A DNA stretch of 7,210 nucleotides from an uncultured Clostridia bacterium (GCA_945910715.1 CAMDZU010000065.1:1-7210); one strand, 5' to 3'; positions 1-6,452 are shown, counted from the stretch's first letter. A program made the numbers and translations. The notes: a model not told the origin generated them from the sequence alone.

Positions 1-47
1 ATGTTAAAATAATATAGAGAGTATTATGCTTTATGCGTTTGCTGTAA

Positions 48-53
48 TATAAT
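48..53 (+). promoter_or_regulatory. Candidate -10 box of the cdaA-cdaR promoter
   Basis: A perfect TATAAT lies 34 bp upstream of the cdaA start, in an AT-rich stretch. The -35 region is poor: TTATGC at 24-29, with an 18 bp spacer, is the best match. There is no TG extension. A transcript would start near position 60 and have a leader of about 28 nt. The lack of a good -35 makes this a moderate call. Positions 1-47 show no gene. Confidence 0.42.
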
Positions 54-87
54 AGTATAAATTTATAAGGAAATTGGGTGTAAAAAG

Positions 88-969
88 TTGTTGAACTACC
101 TTACCGATATATGGGAGAATCTGCTCAGCGTTATCAAGTCAATAACGGTTGTGGATATTTTCGATATGCTGTTTCTTTCCATAATCGTTTTTGTATTGAT
201 TAAGCTTATCAAGGAAACACGAGCAGAACAGCTTATTAAGGGTATCGTTGTGATGTTCGTTGTTCTCCTGCTTTTGAATCAGTTCCAGTTCAAGGCAATG
301 GGCGTTATAAGCGAAATGTTCTATAACGTTGGTATTCTTGCCATAATCGTAATGTTCCAGCCCGAGCTGCGCCGCGCTCTTGAAAAGGTGGGACGTACAA
401 AAATGGTTTCGTCAATTTCTAAGTCCTTTGACGTAGGCGTTCACTACGACCCTACAAAGGGCGTGGGAAAGGCGCTTTTCGAGGTTGCAAACGCCTGTGA
501 AAACCTTTCAGCCACCAAAACGGGCGCACTTATCGTTCTTGAACGTCAAACAAAGCTTGGGGAGCAGATTGACAACGGTACTGTTCTGAACGCTGTGCCC
601 AGTTCAAAGCTGCTGCTTAACATATTTGTGCCAAATACGCCGCTTCACGACGGCGCAGTCATTATCCGTGACGGAATTATCGTTGCCGCTGCCTGCTTTC
701 TGCCTACGCCTCTTAAGCAGGAAACGGTGGAGAAGGAGCTTGGCTCACGTCACAGAGCCGCAATAGGCATTTCCGAGGTTTCGGACGCAGTAGTTGTGGT
801 TGTATCGGAAGAAACGGGAATAATTTCCGTATCGGAGGACGGCGAAATCAAGAGGGGCTTCAGCCGTGACAGCCTCCTTGAGCTGCTTAAAACCAAGTTC
901 TTCCCCGATAAGCCCGAGGAAAAGAGAAAGCATCATTCCTCCAAGAAAAAAAGAAAGGGAGGAAAGTAA
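88..969 (+). CDS. cdaA: Membrane-bound diadenylate cyclase CdaA (DacA), c-di-AMP synthase
   Basis: This enzyme condenses two ATP into cyclic di-AMP at the cytoplasmic face of the membrane. The 293-residue protein has the family's layout. Three N-terminal membrane segments (about 21-41, 49-68 and 71-91) are followed by a DisA_N cyclase domain (about 95-255). The domain carries the catalytic DGA motif at 188-190 and the RHR motif at 221-223 (context GSRHRAAIG). The last 20 residues form a very Lys/Arg-rich tail. The frame has no ATG near its beginning. Tandem TTG codons at 88 and 91 are the only plausible starts, preceded by a weak GGGTG (76-80) and by AAGGA (67-71), which is rather far away. 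The next gene, cdaR, follows after 1 bp, and its Shine-Dalgarno sits inside the end of this gene. The functional call is very secure; the exact start is less so. Confidence 0.96.
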   Translation: MLNYLTDIWENLLSVIKSITVVDIFDMLFLSIIVFVLIKLIKETRAEQLIKGIVVMFVVLLLLNQFQFKAMGVISEMFYNVGILAIIVMFQPELRRALEKVGRTKMVSSISKSFDVGVHYDPTKGVGKALFEVANACENLSATKTGALIVLERQTKLGEQIDNGTVLNAVPSSKLLLNIFVPNTPLHDGAVIIRDGIIVAAACFLPTPLKQETVEKELGSRHRAAIGISEVSDAVVVVVSEETGIISVSEDGEIKRGFSRDSLLELLKTKFFPDKPEEKRKHHSSKKKRKGGK

Positions 970-970
970 G

Positions 971-2278
971 ATGGACGAAAGATTCAAGGAATACGGCGGC
1001 AAGCTTCTACAGTTTATAAAAAAAGAATGGAAAAATATGGTACTGTCTGTGGTGCTTTCGGTAATAGTATGGTTTGCAATTTCCATTCAGATTTTCCCGA
1101 ATATTACCACCCATATTGACAATATTGAGGTTCACGTTATTCCCACAAGCTATATGAGCGAGGAAAATTTACAGCTTGCCGAGGAATACAGCGAGAGCGT
1201 TTCCATTCAGATTCAGGGAAAGCGTTATGATATAGGCAATCTTAGCGCAGATAATTTTTATGCGTACCTTGATTTATCCAGAGTGGGCGAAGCAGGGGAG
1301 CACGTTGTAAATATTATCGTAGAGCCTGTCGATGAGAGAAACGACTTTGAAATTCTCACAAAAAATCTTACCGCTACAATCAAGGTGAAGAAAATCATCA
1401 CCAAGGAAATCGAGGTAACTCCTGTTGCAGACAATATTGCATTGCAGGACGGTTTCCGCATTGAGGAAGAAAATCTTACCGCAAATCCGTCAACGATAAC
1501 CGTTACCGGAGAGGAGTCCCTTGTGAATTCCATTGACAGAGTTGAGGTCAAGGCGGTCTATGACGGAATAATGCAGACCACAAGCGAGGTCAAGGGCGAG
1601 CTTTATGTTTACAACAAGAGCAATTCCCGTGTGGAAAACCCCGACCTGACTTACGACAATACAAGCTTTACCGTAAACGTGCCGATTTACAAGGTAAAGA
1701 CATTGCCGCTGGCAGTTTCGTTCACCAACGTGCCTGCAAACTTCAACATTGACAGCCTGTCATACAGCATTACTCCAAGCGAAATCACCATTGCTTCCCC
1801 TGATAATTCCGTTGATTATCTGGACAAGATTGACATTGGTGAAATCTCCCTCAGCGACCTTACCTTCAAGGATTTGCAGGGCGGAGTTATGCTCACAATC
1901 AATCTTCCTCAGGGCTACAAGAACATTTCCCAGAATAAGGCAGCAACGGTAATGTTCAACGATACGGACAGCTACGGCAAGCTGGAATTTACGGTTACGG
2001 ACGAAAACATAAACGTAATAAACGCTCCGTCAAACTTTGACATAACCGTACTTACAAAGCAGCTTGACGTCAGCGTAATAGGACCGTCAAAATCCATTCA
2101 GGAGCTTACAGGCGCAAATATTTACGTCACAGCAAATCTCCTCGGCGTTGAAATTGGCGAGGGAACAAAGAGCGTGCCTGTAACCTTCAGAATTGCAGGC
2201 TATGCCGTAAAGTCATGGGTAATCGGCGAATACAAAATCGACATAAGCGCTACCCTCAAAACAGAAGAAACAGAATAA
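971..2278 (+). CDS. cdaR: CdaR (YbbR-domain) regulator of the diadenylate cyclase
   Basis: The product is a 435-residue protein anchored by one N-terminal membrane segment (about 22-41), with the remainder outside the membrane. The rest consists of about four YbbR repeats. Their recurring cores appear near residues 76-90, 175-190 (TITVTGEE), 271-286 (EITIASPDNS) and 366-380 (DVSVIGPSKS). In Bacilli, CdaR binds CdaA and tunes c-di-AMP production, and the 1 bp gap here supports that partnership. The start is ATG at 971, because a strong GGGAGG at 957-962 sits 8 nt upstream. The frame is open back to an ATG at 866, but that extension overlaps cdaA by 104 bp and encodes a low-complexity basic stretch, so it is rejected. 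A hairpin follows the stop codon directly. The family is clear. The direction of its effect on CdaA (activation or inhibition) varies between species and cannot be read from sequence. Confidence 0.93.
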   Translation: MDERFKEYGGKLLQFIKKEWKNMVLSVVLSVIVWFAISIQIFPNITTHIDNIEVHVIPTSYMSEENLQLAEEYSESVSIQIQGKRYDIGNLSADNFYAYLDLSRVGEAGEHVVNIIVEPVDERNDFEILTKNLTATIKVKKIITKEIEVTPVADNIALQDGFRIEEENLTANPSTITVTGEESLVNSIDRVEVKAVYDGIMQTTSEVKGELYVYNKSNSRVENPDLTYDNTSFTVNVPIYKVKTLPLAVSFTNVPANFNIDSLSYSITPSEITIASPDNSVDYLDKIDIGEISLSDLTFKDLQGGVMLTINLPQGYKNISQNKAATVMFNDTDSYGKLEFTVTDENINVINAPSNFDITVLTKQLDVSVIGPSKSIQELTGANIYVTANLLGVEIGEGTKSVPVTFRIAGYAVKSWVIGEYKIDISATLKTEETE

Positions 2279-2282
2279 AAAA

Positions 2283-2310
2283 CTGCCCGAAAGCTTTTGT
2301 TTTCGGGCAG
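2283..2310. terminator. Strong hairpin between cdaR and mscS; T-tract favours the minus strand
   Basis: CTGCCCGAAA (2283-2292) pairs perfectly with TTTCGGGCAG (2301-2310), and two further inner pairs (G·U and C-G) leave a TTTT loop. On the plus strand the hairpin is followed by GCTTATG, not a T-run. On the minus strand it is followed by six T residues (2277-2282). As drawn it is a good intrinsic terminator for minus-strand transcripts. For cdaR it is at best a weak or partial terminator or an RNA-stabilising stem. Some readthrough into mscS is therefore likely. Confidence 0.75.
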
Positions 2311-2338
2311 GCTTATGTAGGCAAAGAAAGGAAAAATA

Positions 2339-3232
2339 ATGGATAATATAGGTAATGATATTGTTGCATCTGCTGAGGAAAATATCGGCAAAACAAGCAA
2401 ATTCTTTACGGAATTGTGGGAGTGGTTTCTCGGTATTCTGCCGTCCCTTATAACCGCTGTAATTGTCCTGTTAGTGGGACTGTTGTTTACAAAGCTGGTG
2501 CTGAAAATAATGCAGAAAGGGCTTGATAAAAGCAAAATCGAGGTTACGGCGTCAAACTTCATCAAATCCTTGTCGAAAATAGTGCTGTACATTCTGCTTT
2601 TCTGCGTTGTGCTTTCCATTGTGGGAATACCAATGACGTCCATTGTTGCAGTTGTTTCCACAATGGCGCTTGCAATAGGAATGTCGCTGAAGGACAGCCT
2701 TTCAAATGTTGCAGGCGGCTTTATAATCTTGTTTACAAAGCCTTTTAAGATAGGAGATTTTATTGAAACGGACAGCGTAAAGGGCGAGGTAAAGCAGATA
2801 AGCATACTTTACACAATGATAAACGACCACGACGGAAACAGAATGGTTTATGTTCCCAACGGCACGGTTGCAAGTCACAAGGTCTGCAATTACACAAGAG
2901 AAGGTCTTGTCCGTGTGGACTGGACTTTCGGAATTTCCTACAACGCTGTTTACGAGGAAGCGAGAAAGTGTATCCTTGACGTGCTTTCGCAGATGGAAAA
3001 GGTTTCGCCGAAAATACCCGTTACCGTCCGTATGAAAGAGCATGGCAGCAGCGCAATTTTAATTAACGTCCGTGCATGGACGGATTACGATAATTACTGG
3101 ACTGTTTATTACGACGTTGTGGAGGGTGTCCGCAGAAGCTTTATTGACAATGATATTGAAATTCCGTTTGATCAGCTTGATGTTCACGTGATAAGCAGCG
3201 AAGCTAAGGCAAACAGTCATACAATGGCATAA
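2339..3232 (+). CDS. mscS: MscS-family small-conductance mechanosensitive channel
   Basis: The protein forms a homo-oligomeric membrane channel that opens under tension and releases solutes during hypo-osmotic shock. Its 297 residues are close to the 286 of E. coli MscS. Membrane segments lie at about 30-53, 78-97 and 101-130. The third is the pore helix, rich in small residues (ALAIGMSLKDSLSNVAGG), and runs into the signature TKPFKIGDFIE at 133-143. The cytoplasmic beta domain follows, with VPNG at 172-175, a TVRMKEHGSSAI segment near 229-240, and a C-terminal alpha/beta portion ending in PFDQLDVHV (276-284). AAAGGA (2327-2332) lies 6 nt before the ATG. No convincing promoter is visible in the 60 bp after cdaR, so cotranscription with cdaA-cdaR through the intervening hairpin is the simplest model. 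That would link c-di-AMP synthesis with an osmotic release valve. Confidence 0.94.
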   Translation: MDNIGNDIVASAEENIGKTSKFFTELWEWFLGILPSLITAVIVLLVGLLFTKLVLKIMQKGLDKSKIEVTASNFIKSLSKIVLYILLFCVVLSIVGIPMTSIVAVVSTMALAIGMSLKDSLSNVAGGFIILFTKPFKIGDFIETDSVKGEVKQISILYTMINDHDGNRMVYVPNGTVASHKVCNYTREGLVRVDWTFGISYNAVYEEARKCILDVLSQMEKVSPKIPVTVRMKEHGSSAILINVRAWTDYDNYWTVYYDVVEGVRRSFIDNDIEIPFDQLDVHVISSEAKANSHTMA

Positions 3233-3237
3233 AAACA

Positions 3238-3263
3238 GCTCTCACAATTAACCTTGTGAGAGC
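3238..3263. terminator. Bidirectional intrinsic terminator between convergent mscS and the pseudouridine synthase
   Basis: GCTCTCACAA (3238-3247) and TTGTGAGAGC (3254-3263) form a perfect 10 bp stem with a 6 nt loop. The plus strand continues AATTTTATT. The minus strand continues TGTTTTTATG. It lies 5 bp past the stop codon of mscS and 4 bp past that of the minus-strand gene, so it serves both convergent genes. Confidence 0.92.
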
Positions 3264-3267
3264 AATT

Positions 3268-4134
3268 TTATTCCCCTTTTATTATGTCGATAAGCCTTTG
3301 CATATCCTCCGGCGGCTCTGCCTTTATAATCACGGGCTGTCGTGTTGTGGGGTGAATAAAGCTTATTTCGCCGCAATGAAGCGCCTGTCTGCCTATATCC
3401 TTTACGTTGTCGCCGTAAAGGTCGTCCCCTGCAAGGGGGTGTCCGATGTGGGAGAAATGCACCCTTATCTGATGAGTGCGGCCTGTTTTCAGGAAAACCC
3501 TTACATAGGTGTATTCCTCATTGCCACAGATTGGCTCGTAAACCGTATGGGCGAACATTCCGTTTTCGGAGATTTCACGCTTTATTATGCTGTTGTCAAC
3601 ACGTCCTATCGGAGCAATTATTTCCCCCTTGTCCGCTATTCTGCCGCAGACAACGGCGTAATAAACTTTGTCGGGGTGATTGTTTACCGCAAAGGACAGA
3701 TTTGCCGCCGCAAGCTGATTTTTTGCAACAAGACAAAGCCCCGAGGTGTTGCGGTCAAGTCTGTTTATGGCCCTGAATGAGCAGTCGGGATATTTTGCGG
3801 CAAAAAAGTTGCCCAGGGTGTCACGATAATGATAAATCGAGGGGTGAGTTGCCATGTTGGCAGGCTTGTTGAAAACAACAATATCGTTGTCTTCAAAGGC
3901 AATCTCAACCTTAAGGTCGGGATTTGGCAGGAGCGTTTTCTCATCGTCAAGGGTTATCTGCACAATATCGCCTTCTTGCAGTATGTCGATCGTCCTTGCC
4001 TTTTTGCCGTTTATCTGCAGGTTATCGCCGTTTTTCAGCTTGGAAATAATTCGCCCCGAACAGCCGTAATGCTTTAAAAGCGCAACCGCCTGCTTTCCCT
4101 CAAAGCCCTCTGTCTGATATGTTATAACTCTCAT
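3268..4134 (-). CDS. RluA/RluD-family RNA pseudouridine synthase with S4-like N-terminus
   Basis: The enzyme isomerises specific uridines in rRNA or tRNA to pseudouridine; the target cannot be predicted here. The 288 residues comprise an S4-like RNA-binding region (about 10-62, including SGRIISKLKNGDNLQINGK) followed by the catalytic domain. The family's RLDxxTSG motif is at 125-132, with catalytic Asp127. It is preceded by Asn where RluA, RluC and RluD have His. The second conserved block, KTGRTHQIRVH, is at 216-226. The ATG overlaps the stop codon of the upstream histidine kinase gene as ATGA, so translation is probably coupled. The only nearby Shine-Dalgarno, AAAGGA, touches the ATG. The 3' end runs into the bidirectional terminator shared with mscS. 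A housekeeping RNA-modification gene in a two-component operon is probably a matter of co-expression rather than shared function. Assignment to a specific Rlu paralogue is not possible. Confidence 0.92.
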   Translation of the reverse strand: MRVITYQTEGFEGKQAVALLKHYGCSGRIISKLKNGDNLQINGKKARTIDILQEGDIVQITLDDEKTLLPNPDLKVEIAFEDNDIVVFNKPANMATHPSIYHYRDTLGNFFAAKYPDCSFRAINRLDRNTSGLCLVAKNQLAAANLSFAVNNHPDKVYYAVVCGRIADKGEIIAPIGRVDNSIIKREISENGMFAHTVYEPICGNEEYTYVRVFLKTGRTHQIRVHFSHIGHPLAGDDLYGDNVKDIGRQALHCGEISFIHPTTRQPVIIKAEPPEDMQRLIDIIKGE

Positions 4135-5600
4135 TCCTTTAGCAGTGGAGGCTCCTTTTCCTCGTCGGATTTGGTAATATCAAGTATGGGGAACTCAAAC
4201 CAGAAGGTGCTTCCTTTTCCAAGCTCGCTGTCAACTCCGTACCTGAACTTGTGGGCTTCAAGGACGCCCTTTACAATGGAAAGACCAAGTCCCGTGCCCT
4301 TGACAACACGCTTGTGGTTTTCTGAGCGGTCAACCTTGTAATATCTTTCCCATATATAAGGCAGATCTTCGGGACGTATTCCAACACCCGAGTCCCTTAC
4401 CTCAAACCTTGCGGTTTTATCGTCCTTGCGGAACAGCTTTACACAGACCGTTCTGTCCTCTCCCGTATAGTTTATTGCGTTGTTCACAAGGTTGTAAACC
4501 GCCTGTTCAAGCTTGGTAATATCGGCGGAAATATAAATCTGCGGCTCTGCGTCAATCTGAACGTTGCAGTCCTCGGTGTCTTTGAGAAAACCGAATCGGG
4601 AAATAATTCCCGTTAAATGCTCGGAAAAATCAAACTCCGTCATATTCATTTCAACAACGCCGCTCTGCAGCTTTGAAAGGCTAAGCACGTCGGCAACAAG
4701 GGCTGTAAGTCGGTCGGTTTCGTCGATAATAACCTTTAAGTGCTTTTCACGCTTTTCGGGGTTATCGCCCGACAGATCCCTTATCATTTCCGCATAAGCC
4801 TTTATCATTGTAAGCGGTGTGCGCAAATCGTGGGAAATATTTGCCATTAAGTCCTTGCGGAGATTTTCCGTTTTGGCAATTTCTGCGCTTGCTTCGTTAA
4901 GGTTTTCCTTAAGTATTGCAATTTCCGCATATTCGTTTGACTTGACAGCCATGTTGAATTCGCCTGTAATAAGCTTGTTTGCAGAGCGGGAAATTTTAAC
5001 AATAGGTCTTGAAATCTGGGAGGAAACGAAGATTGCAAGACAAAAGGCTATAATCAGCAGAAAGCTTGATGACATAATAATCAGGCTTTGAAGTATGCTG
5101 GAGGTTGTTCCCATTGGCTCAAGGTAGCTGTAAATAAAAATGTACCCTCGTATGTTGTCGGCAGTACCCACATAGCTTGCAAGGAGCATTGTGTCCTTGC
5201 CCTCGTCGGAGGTGGGGAGAAAAAGAGTGCCTGTTTTTGAGTTGAGCAGTTCCTCCTTGATATTTTCGCTTACGCTTTTGGAAAGGGAAACGGTGGGACT
5301 TCCCGATTTTTTTGCATAGTAAGTAAAGGGCTGTCCGAAAGGAGTTTCGGCTGGAATATTCAGCATAATATCCATCTGCTGATTGGAGGCAAGGTAGTCA
5401 ACGGTAGCTTTGAGATTTTCGCTGTCCCAGCTTGATTTTATTATGCTTAAGGTCTGGGTTATTTCCTGTGTTTTCATAAACTTATAGAAAACAGGCAGCA
5501 GGAAAACCTGTGTGCAGTAGAGAAATATCAGAATAAGGGTCGTAAAGCCCACGAAAAGCAGCCACACACGAAAGCGGATACTGTTTCTGAAATTTTTCAT
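4131..5600 (-). CDS. Membrane sensor histidine kinase (HAMP-HisKA-HATPase)
   Basis: This is the sensor of the two-component pair encoded with the response regulator upstream. The 489 residues contain a first membrane helix (about 12-36), an extracytoplasmic sensor region of about 130 residues with no domain I recognise, and a second helix (about 168-193). A HAMP linker follows (about 194-245), starting at SSQISRPI. HisKA carries the phospho-accepting His257 in SHDLRTPL, and the ATPase domain (about 358-472) closes the protein. The ATPase is intact: N box NLVNNAINY (370-378), G1 DSGVG (403-407), F-box region WERYYK (417-422) and G2 GTGLGL (435-440). Only 2 bp separate the gene from the response regulator stop codon, and its own end overlaps the pseudouridine synthase start by 4 bp. 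It resembles PhoR/WalK-type kinases in domain order but has no PAS domain that I can see. The stimulus is unknown. Confidence 0.95.
   Translation of the reverse strand: MKNFRNSIRFRVWLLFVGFTTLILIFLYCTQVFLLPVFYKFMKTQEITQTLSIIKSSWDSENLKATVDYLASNQQMDIMLNIPAETPFGQPFTYYAKKSGSPTVSLSKSVSENIKEELLNSKTGTLFLPTSDEGKDTMLLASYVGTADNIRGYIFIYSYLEPMGTTSSILQSLIIMSSSFLLIIAFCLAIFVSSQISRPIVKISRSANKLITGEFNMAVKSNEYAEIAILKENLNEASAEIAKTENLRKDLMANISHDLRTPLTMIKAYAEMIRDLSGDNPEKREKHLKVIIDETDRLTALVADVLSLSKLQSGVVEMNMTEFDFSEHLTGIISRFGFLKDTEDCNVQIDAEPQIYISADITKLEQAVYNLVNNAINYTGEDRTVCVKLFRKDDKTARFEVRDSGVGIRPEDLPYIWERYYKVDRSENHKRVVKGTGLGLSIVKGVLEAHKFRYGVDSELGKGSTFWFEFPILDITKSDEEKEPPLLKE
4135..4140 (-). promoter_or_regulatory. 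Shine-Dalgarno abutting the start codon of the pseudouridine synthase gene
   Basis: On the minus strand AAAGGA is followed directly by ATG, with no spacer. The normal spacing is 5-9 nt. The next purine-rich motif, AAAAGGAG, ends 17 nt upstream and can fold with the adjacent CCTCC. Together with the ATGA overlap this suggests that ribosomes finishing the kinase gene restart here, rather than initiating independently. Confidence 0.6.
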
Positions 5601-5602
5601 AC

Positions 5603-6283
5603 TTACTGCTCAACCTCGAATTTATAGCCCATTCCTCTGAGAGTAACAATAAACTTGCGGTAAGGACCTAAATTGTTGCGGAGCATTTTTATATGTGTAT
5701 CAATCGTTCTGTCGTCCCCGAAAAAGTCATAGCCCCATACCTCTTCAAGCAGCTTGTTTCTTGTAAGGGCAATGTTCTTGTTGCGGACGAGGTAAAACAG
5801 CAGGTCGTATTCCTTGGGGGTTAGATTTGCTTTTTCGCCGTCAATTCGCACCTCTCTTGCGGTGAAGTTGATTTCAAGTCCCTCGAATTTGACGATTTCG
5901 CTGGCATTCTGAGAGCTTGCGGAGCTGTTGCGTTTGATTATTGCGTTAATTCTCGCAAGTACTTCTTTTGGTGAAAAGGGCTTTGTTACATAATCGTCTG
6001 CGCCTATTTCAAAACCGAAAAGCTTGTCGTATTCTTCGCCCCTTGCGGAAAGCATAAGCACGGGAGTGTTCTTTATCTTGCGTATTTCCTTGCAGGCGGA
6101 AAAGCCGTCCAGCTTTGGCATCATTATATCAAGGATAATTATGTCAAAATCCTGATTTTTTGCAAGCTCCACCGCCTGCATACCGTCAATCGCTTCCACA
6201 ACCTCGTGTCCCTCGTATTCCGCATATTCACGGAGCACCTCGCGGATTTTCTGTTCATCATCGGCAATAAGTATTTTGTACAT
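5603..6283 (-). CDS. OmpR/PhoB-family two-component response regulator
   Basis: The product is a DNA-binding transcription factor controlled by phosphorylation, presumably by the kinase encoded 2 bp downstream. The receiver domain (about 1-118) has the acidic pocket Asp8/Asp9, phospho-acceptor Asp52 (ILDIMMPKLDG), the switch Ser79 and Lys101 in the TKPF motif. After a short Ser-rich linker the winged-helix domain (about 132-224) shows LTPKEYDLL (154-162), EVWGYDF (181-187), a recognition helix with DDRTIDTHIKMLRNNL (190-205), and the closing RGMGYKFE wing (216-223). The length of 226 residues is typical. AAAGGA at 6298-6293 is 9 nt before the ATG. Regulators of this class bind direct repeats with about 10-11 bp period. 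Such repeats occur in the upstream intergenic region, which suggests autoregulation. The regulon cannot be named; similarity to PhoP, ResD and WalR is general. Confidence 0.96.
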   Translation of the reverse strand: MYKILIADDEQKIREVLREYAEYEGHEVVEAIDGMQAVELAKNQDFDIIILDIMMPKLDGFSACKEIRKIKNTPVLMLSARGEEYDKLFGFEIGADDYVTKPFSPKEVLARINAIIKRNSSASSQNASEIVKFEGLEINFTAREVRIDGEKANLTPKEYDLLFYLVRNKNIALTRNKLLEEVWGYDFFGDDRTIDTHIKMLRNNLGPYRKFIVTLRGMGYKFEVEQ

Positions 6284-6304
6284 AGCAGTATGTCCTTTCT
6301 TTTT

Positions 6305-6345
6305 AAAAAAAAACGTTCAGTTACGACCGAAGCCCATACTGAACG
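6305..6345 (-). terminator. Terminator-like hairpin with U9 tract in the leader of the response regulator gene (possible attenuator)
   Basis: Read on the minus strand, CGTTCAGT (6345-6338) pairs perfectly with ACTGAACG (6321-6314). Inside, a short GGC/GTC stem is capped by a TTCG tetraloop. Nine T residues follow (6313-6305). This is the form of an intrinsic terminator, yet it ends only 7 nt before the Shine-Dalgarno of the response regulator gene. No promoter fits in between, so RNA polymerase must pass through it to express the operon. It may be an attenuator, or the terminator of the upstream kinase-like gene with partial readthrough. Confidence 0.78.
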
Positions 6346-6400
6346 AGTTACACCAATAAGATGTAGAAATAAGATTAAAAATGAAATGTTGGGAGAGGAA

Positions 6401-6406
6401 ATTATG
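6401..6406 (-). promoter_or_regulatory. Alternative -10 box for the response regulator operon
   Basis: CATAAT on the minus strand lies downstream of the four TTAA motifs, which would then occupy the -20 to -55 region as in activator-dependent promoters of the PhoP type. There is no consensus -35. A start near 6394 would give a leader of about 110 nt that still contains the U9 hairpin. It is weaker by sequence than the TATAAT at 6453-6458. Confidence 0.25.
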
Positions 6407-6407
6407 A

Positions 6408-6444
6408 TTAATTTGTCATTAACCATTGTTAAGGTTTCCCTTAA
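6408..6444. repeat. Four phased TTAA motifs (candidate response regulator binding sites)
   Basis: TTAA occurs at 6408, 6419, 6429 and 6441, giving steps of 11, 10 and 12 bp, or about one helical turn each. On the minus strand they read TTAAGG, TTAACA, TTAATG and TTAATC, which resembles the TTAACA direct repeats bound by Firmicute PhoP. The region is AT-rich, so TTAA alone is not rare; the regular phasing and the position upstream of an OmpR-family gene are the argument. Confidence 0.4.
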
Positions 6445-6448
6445 CAAT
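6425..6448. repeat. Perfect 10 bp inverted repeat with 4 nt loop
   Basis: ATTGTTAAGG (6425-6434) and CCTTAACAAT (6439-6448) are exact complements around TTTC. In minus-strand RNA the loop is GAAA, a stable GNRA tetraloop. If the TATAAT at 6458-6453 is used, this stem forms the very 5' end of the response regulator transcript and could stabilise it. As DNA it could equally be an operator. There is no T-tract, so it is unlikely to be a terminator. Confidence 0.65.
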
Positions 6449-6452
6449 TAGA

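Noticed and set aside
9..27. ATAATA/TATTAT inverted repeat near the window start, as a possible terminator of an upstream gene.
   Set aside because: Only six A-T pairs with a 7 nt loop and no T-tract; too weak to call.
866..970. An in-frame upstream ATG would extend CdaR by 35 residues.
   Set aside because: It overlaps the end of cdaA by 104 bp and encodes a basic low-complexity stretch, while the ATG at 971 has a strong GGGAGG 8 nt away and begins a typical YbbR protein.
2339..3232. The channel as a c-di-AMP receptor.
   Set aside because: No RCK_C, CBS or other known c-di-AMP-binding domain is visible; it is an ordinary-length MscS protein.
3743..3766. Asn in place of His before the RLD catalytic motif of the pseudouridine synthase as an inactivating change.
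   Set aside because: The catalytic Asp and the TSG and TGRTHQIRVH motifs are intact; the preceding residue is not catalytic, so this is read as subfamily variation.
3256..3780. Long plus-strand open frame antisense to the pseudouridine synthase.
   Set aside because: It mirrors a clear gene on the other strand, starts inside the terminator region, and encodes nothing recognisable.
6139..6451. Open frames on both strands spanning the intergenic region before the response regulator.
   Set aside because: Each overlaps the start of the response regulator gene out of frame or antisense, and the minus-strand one changes from AT-rich leader to a shadow of the receiver domain. No good ribosome binding site was seen.
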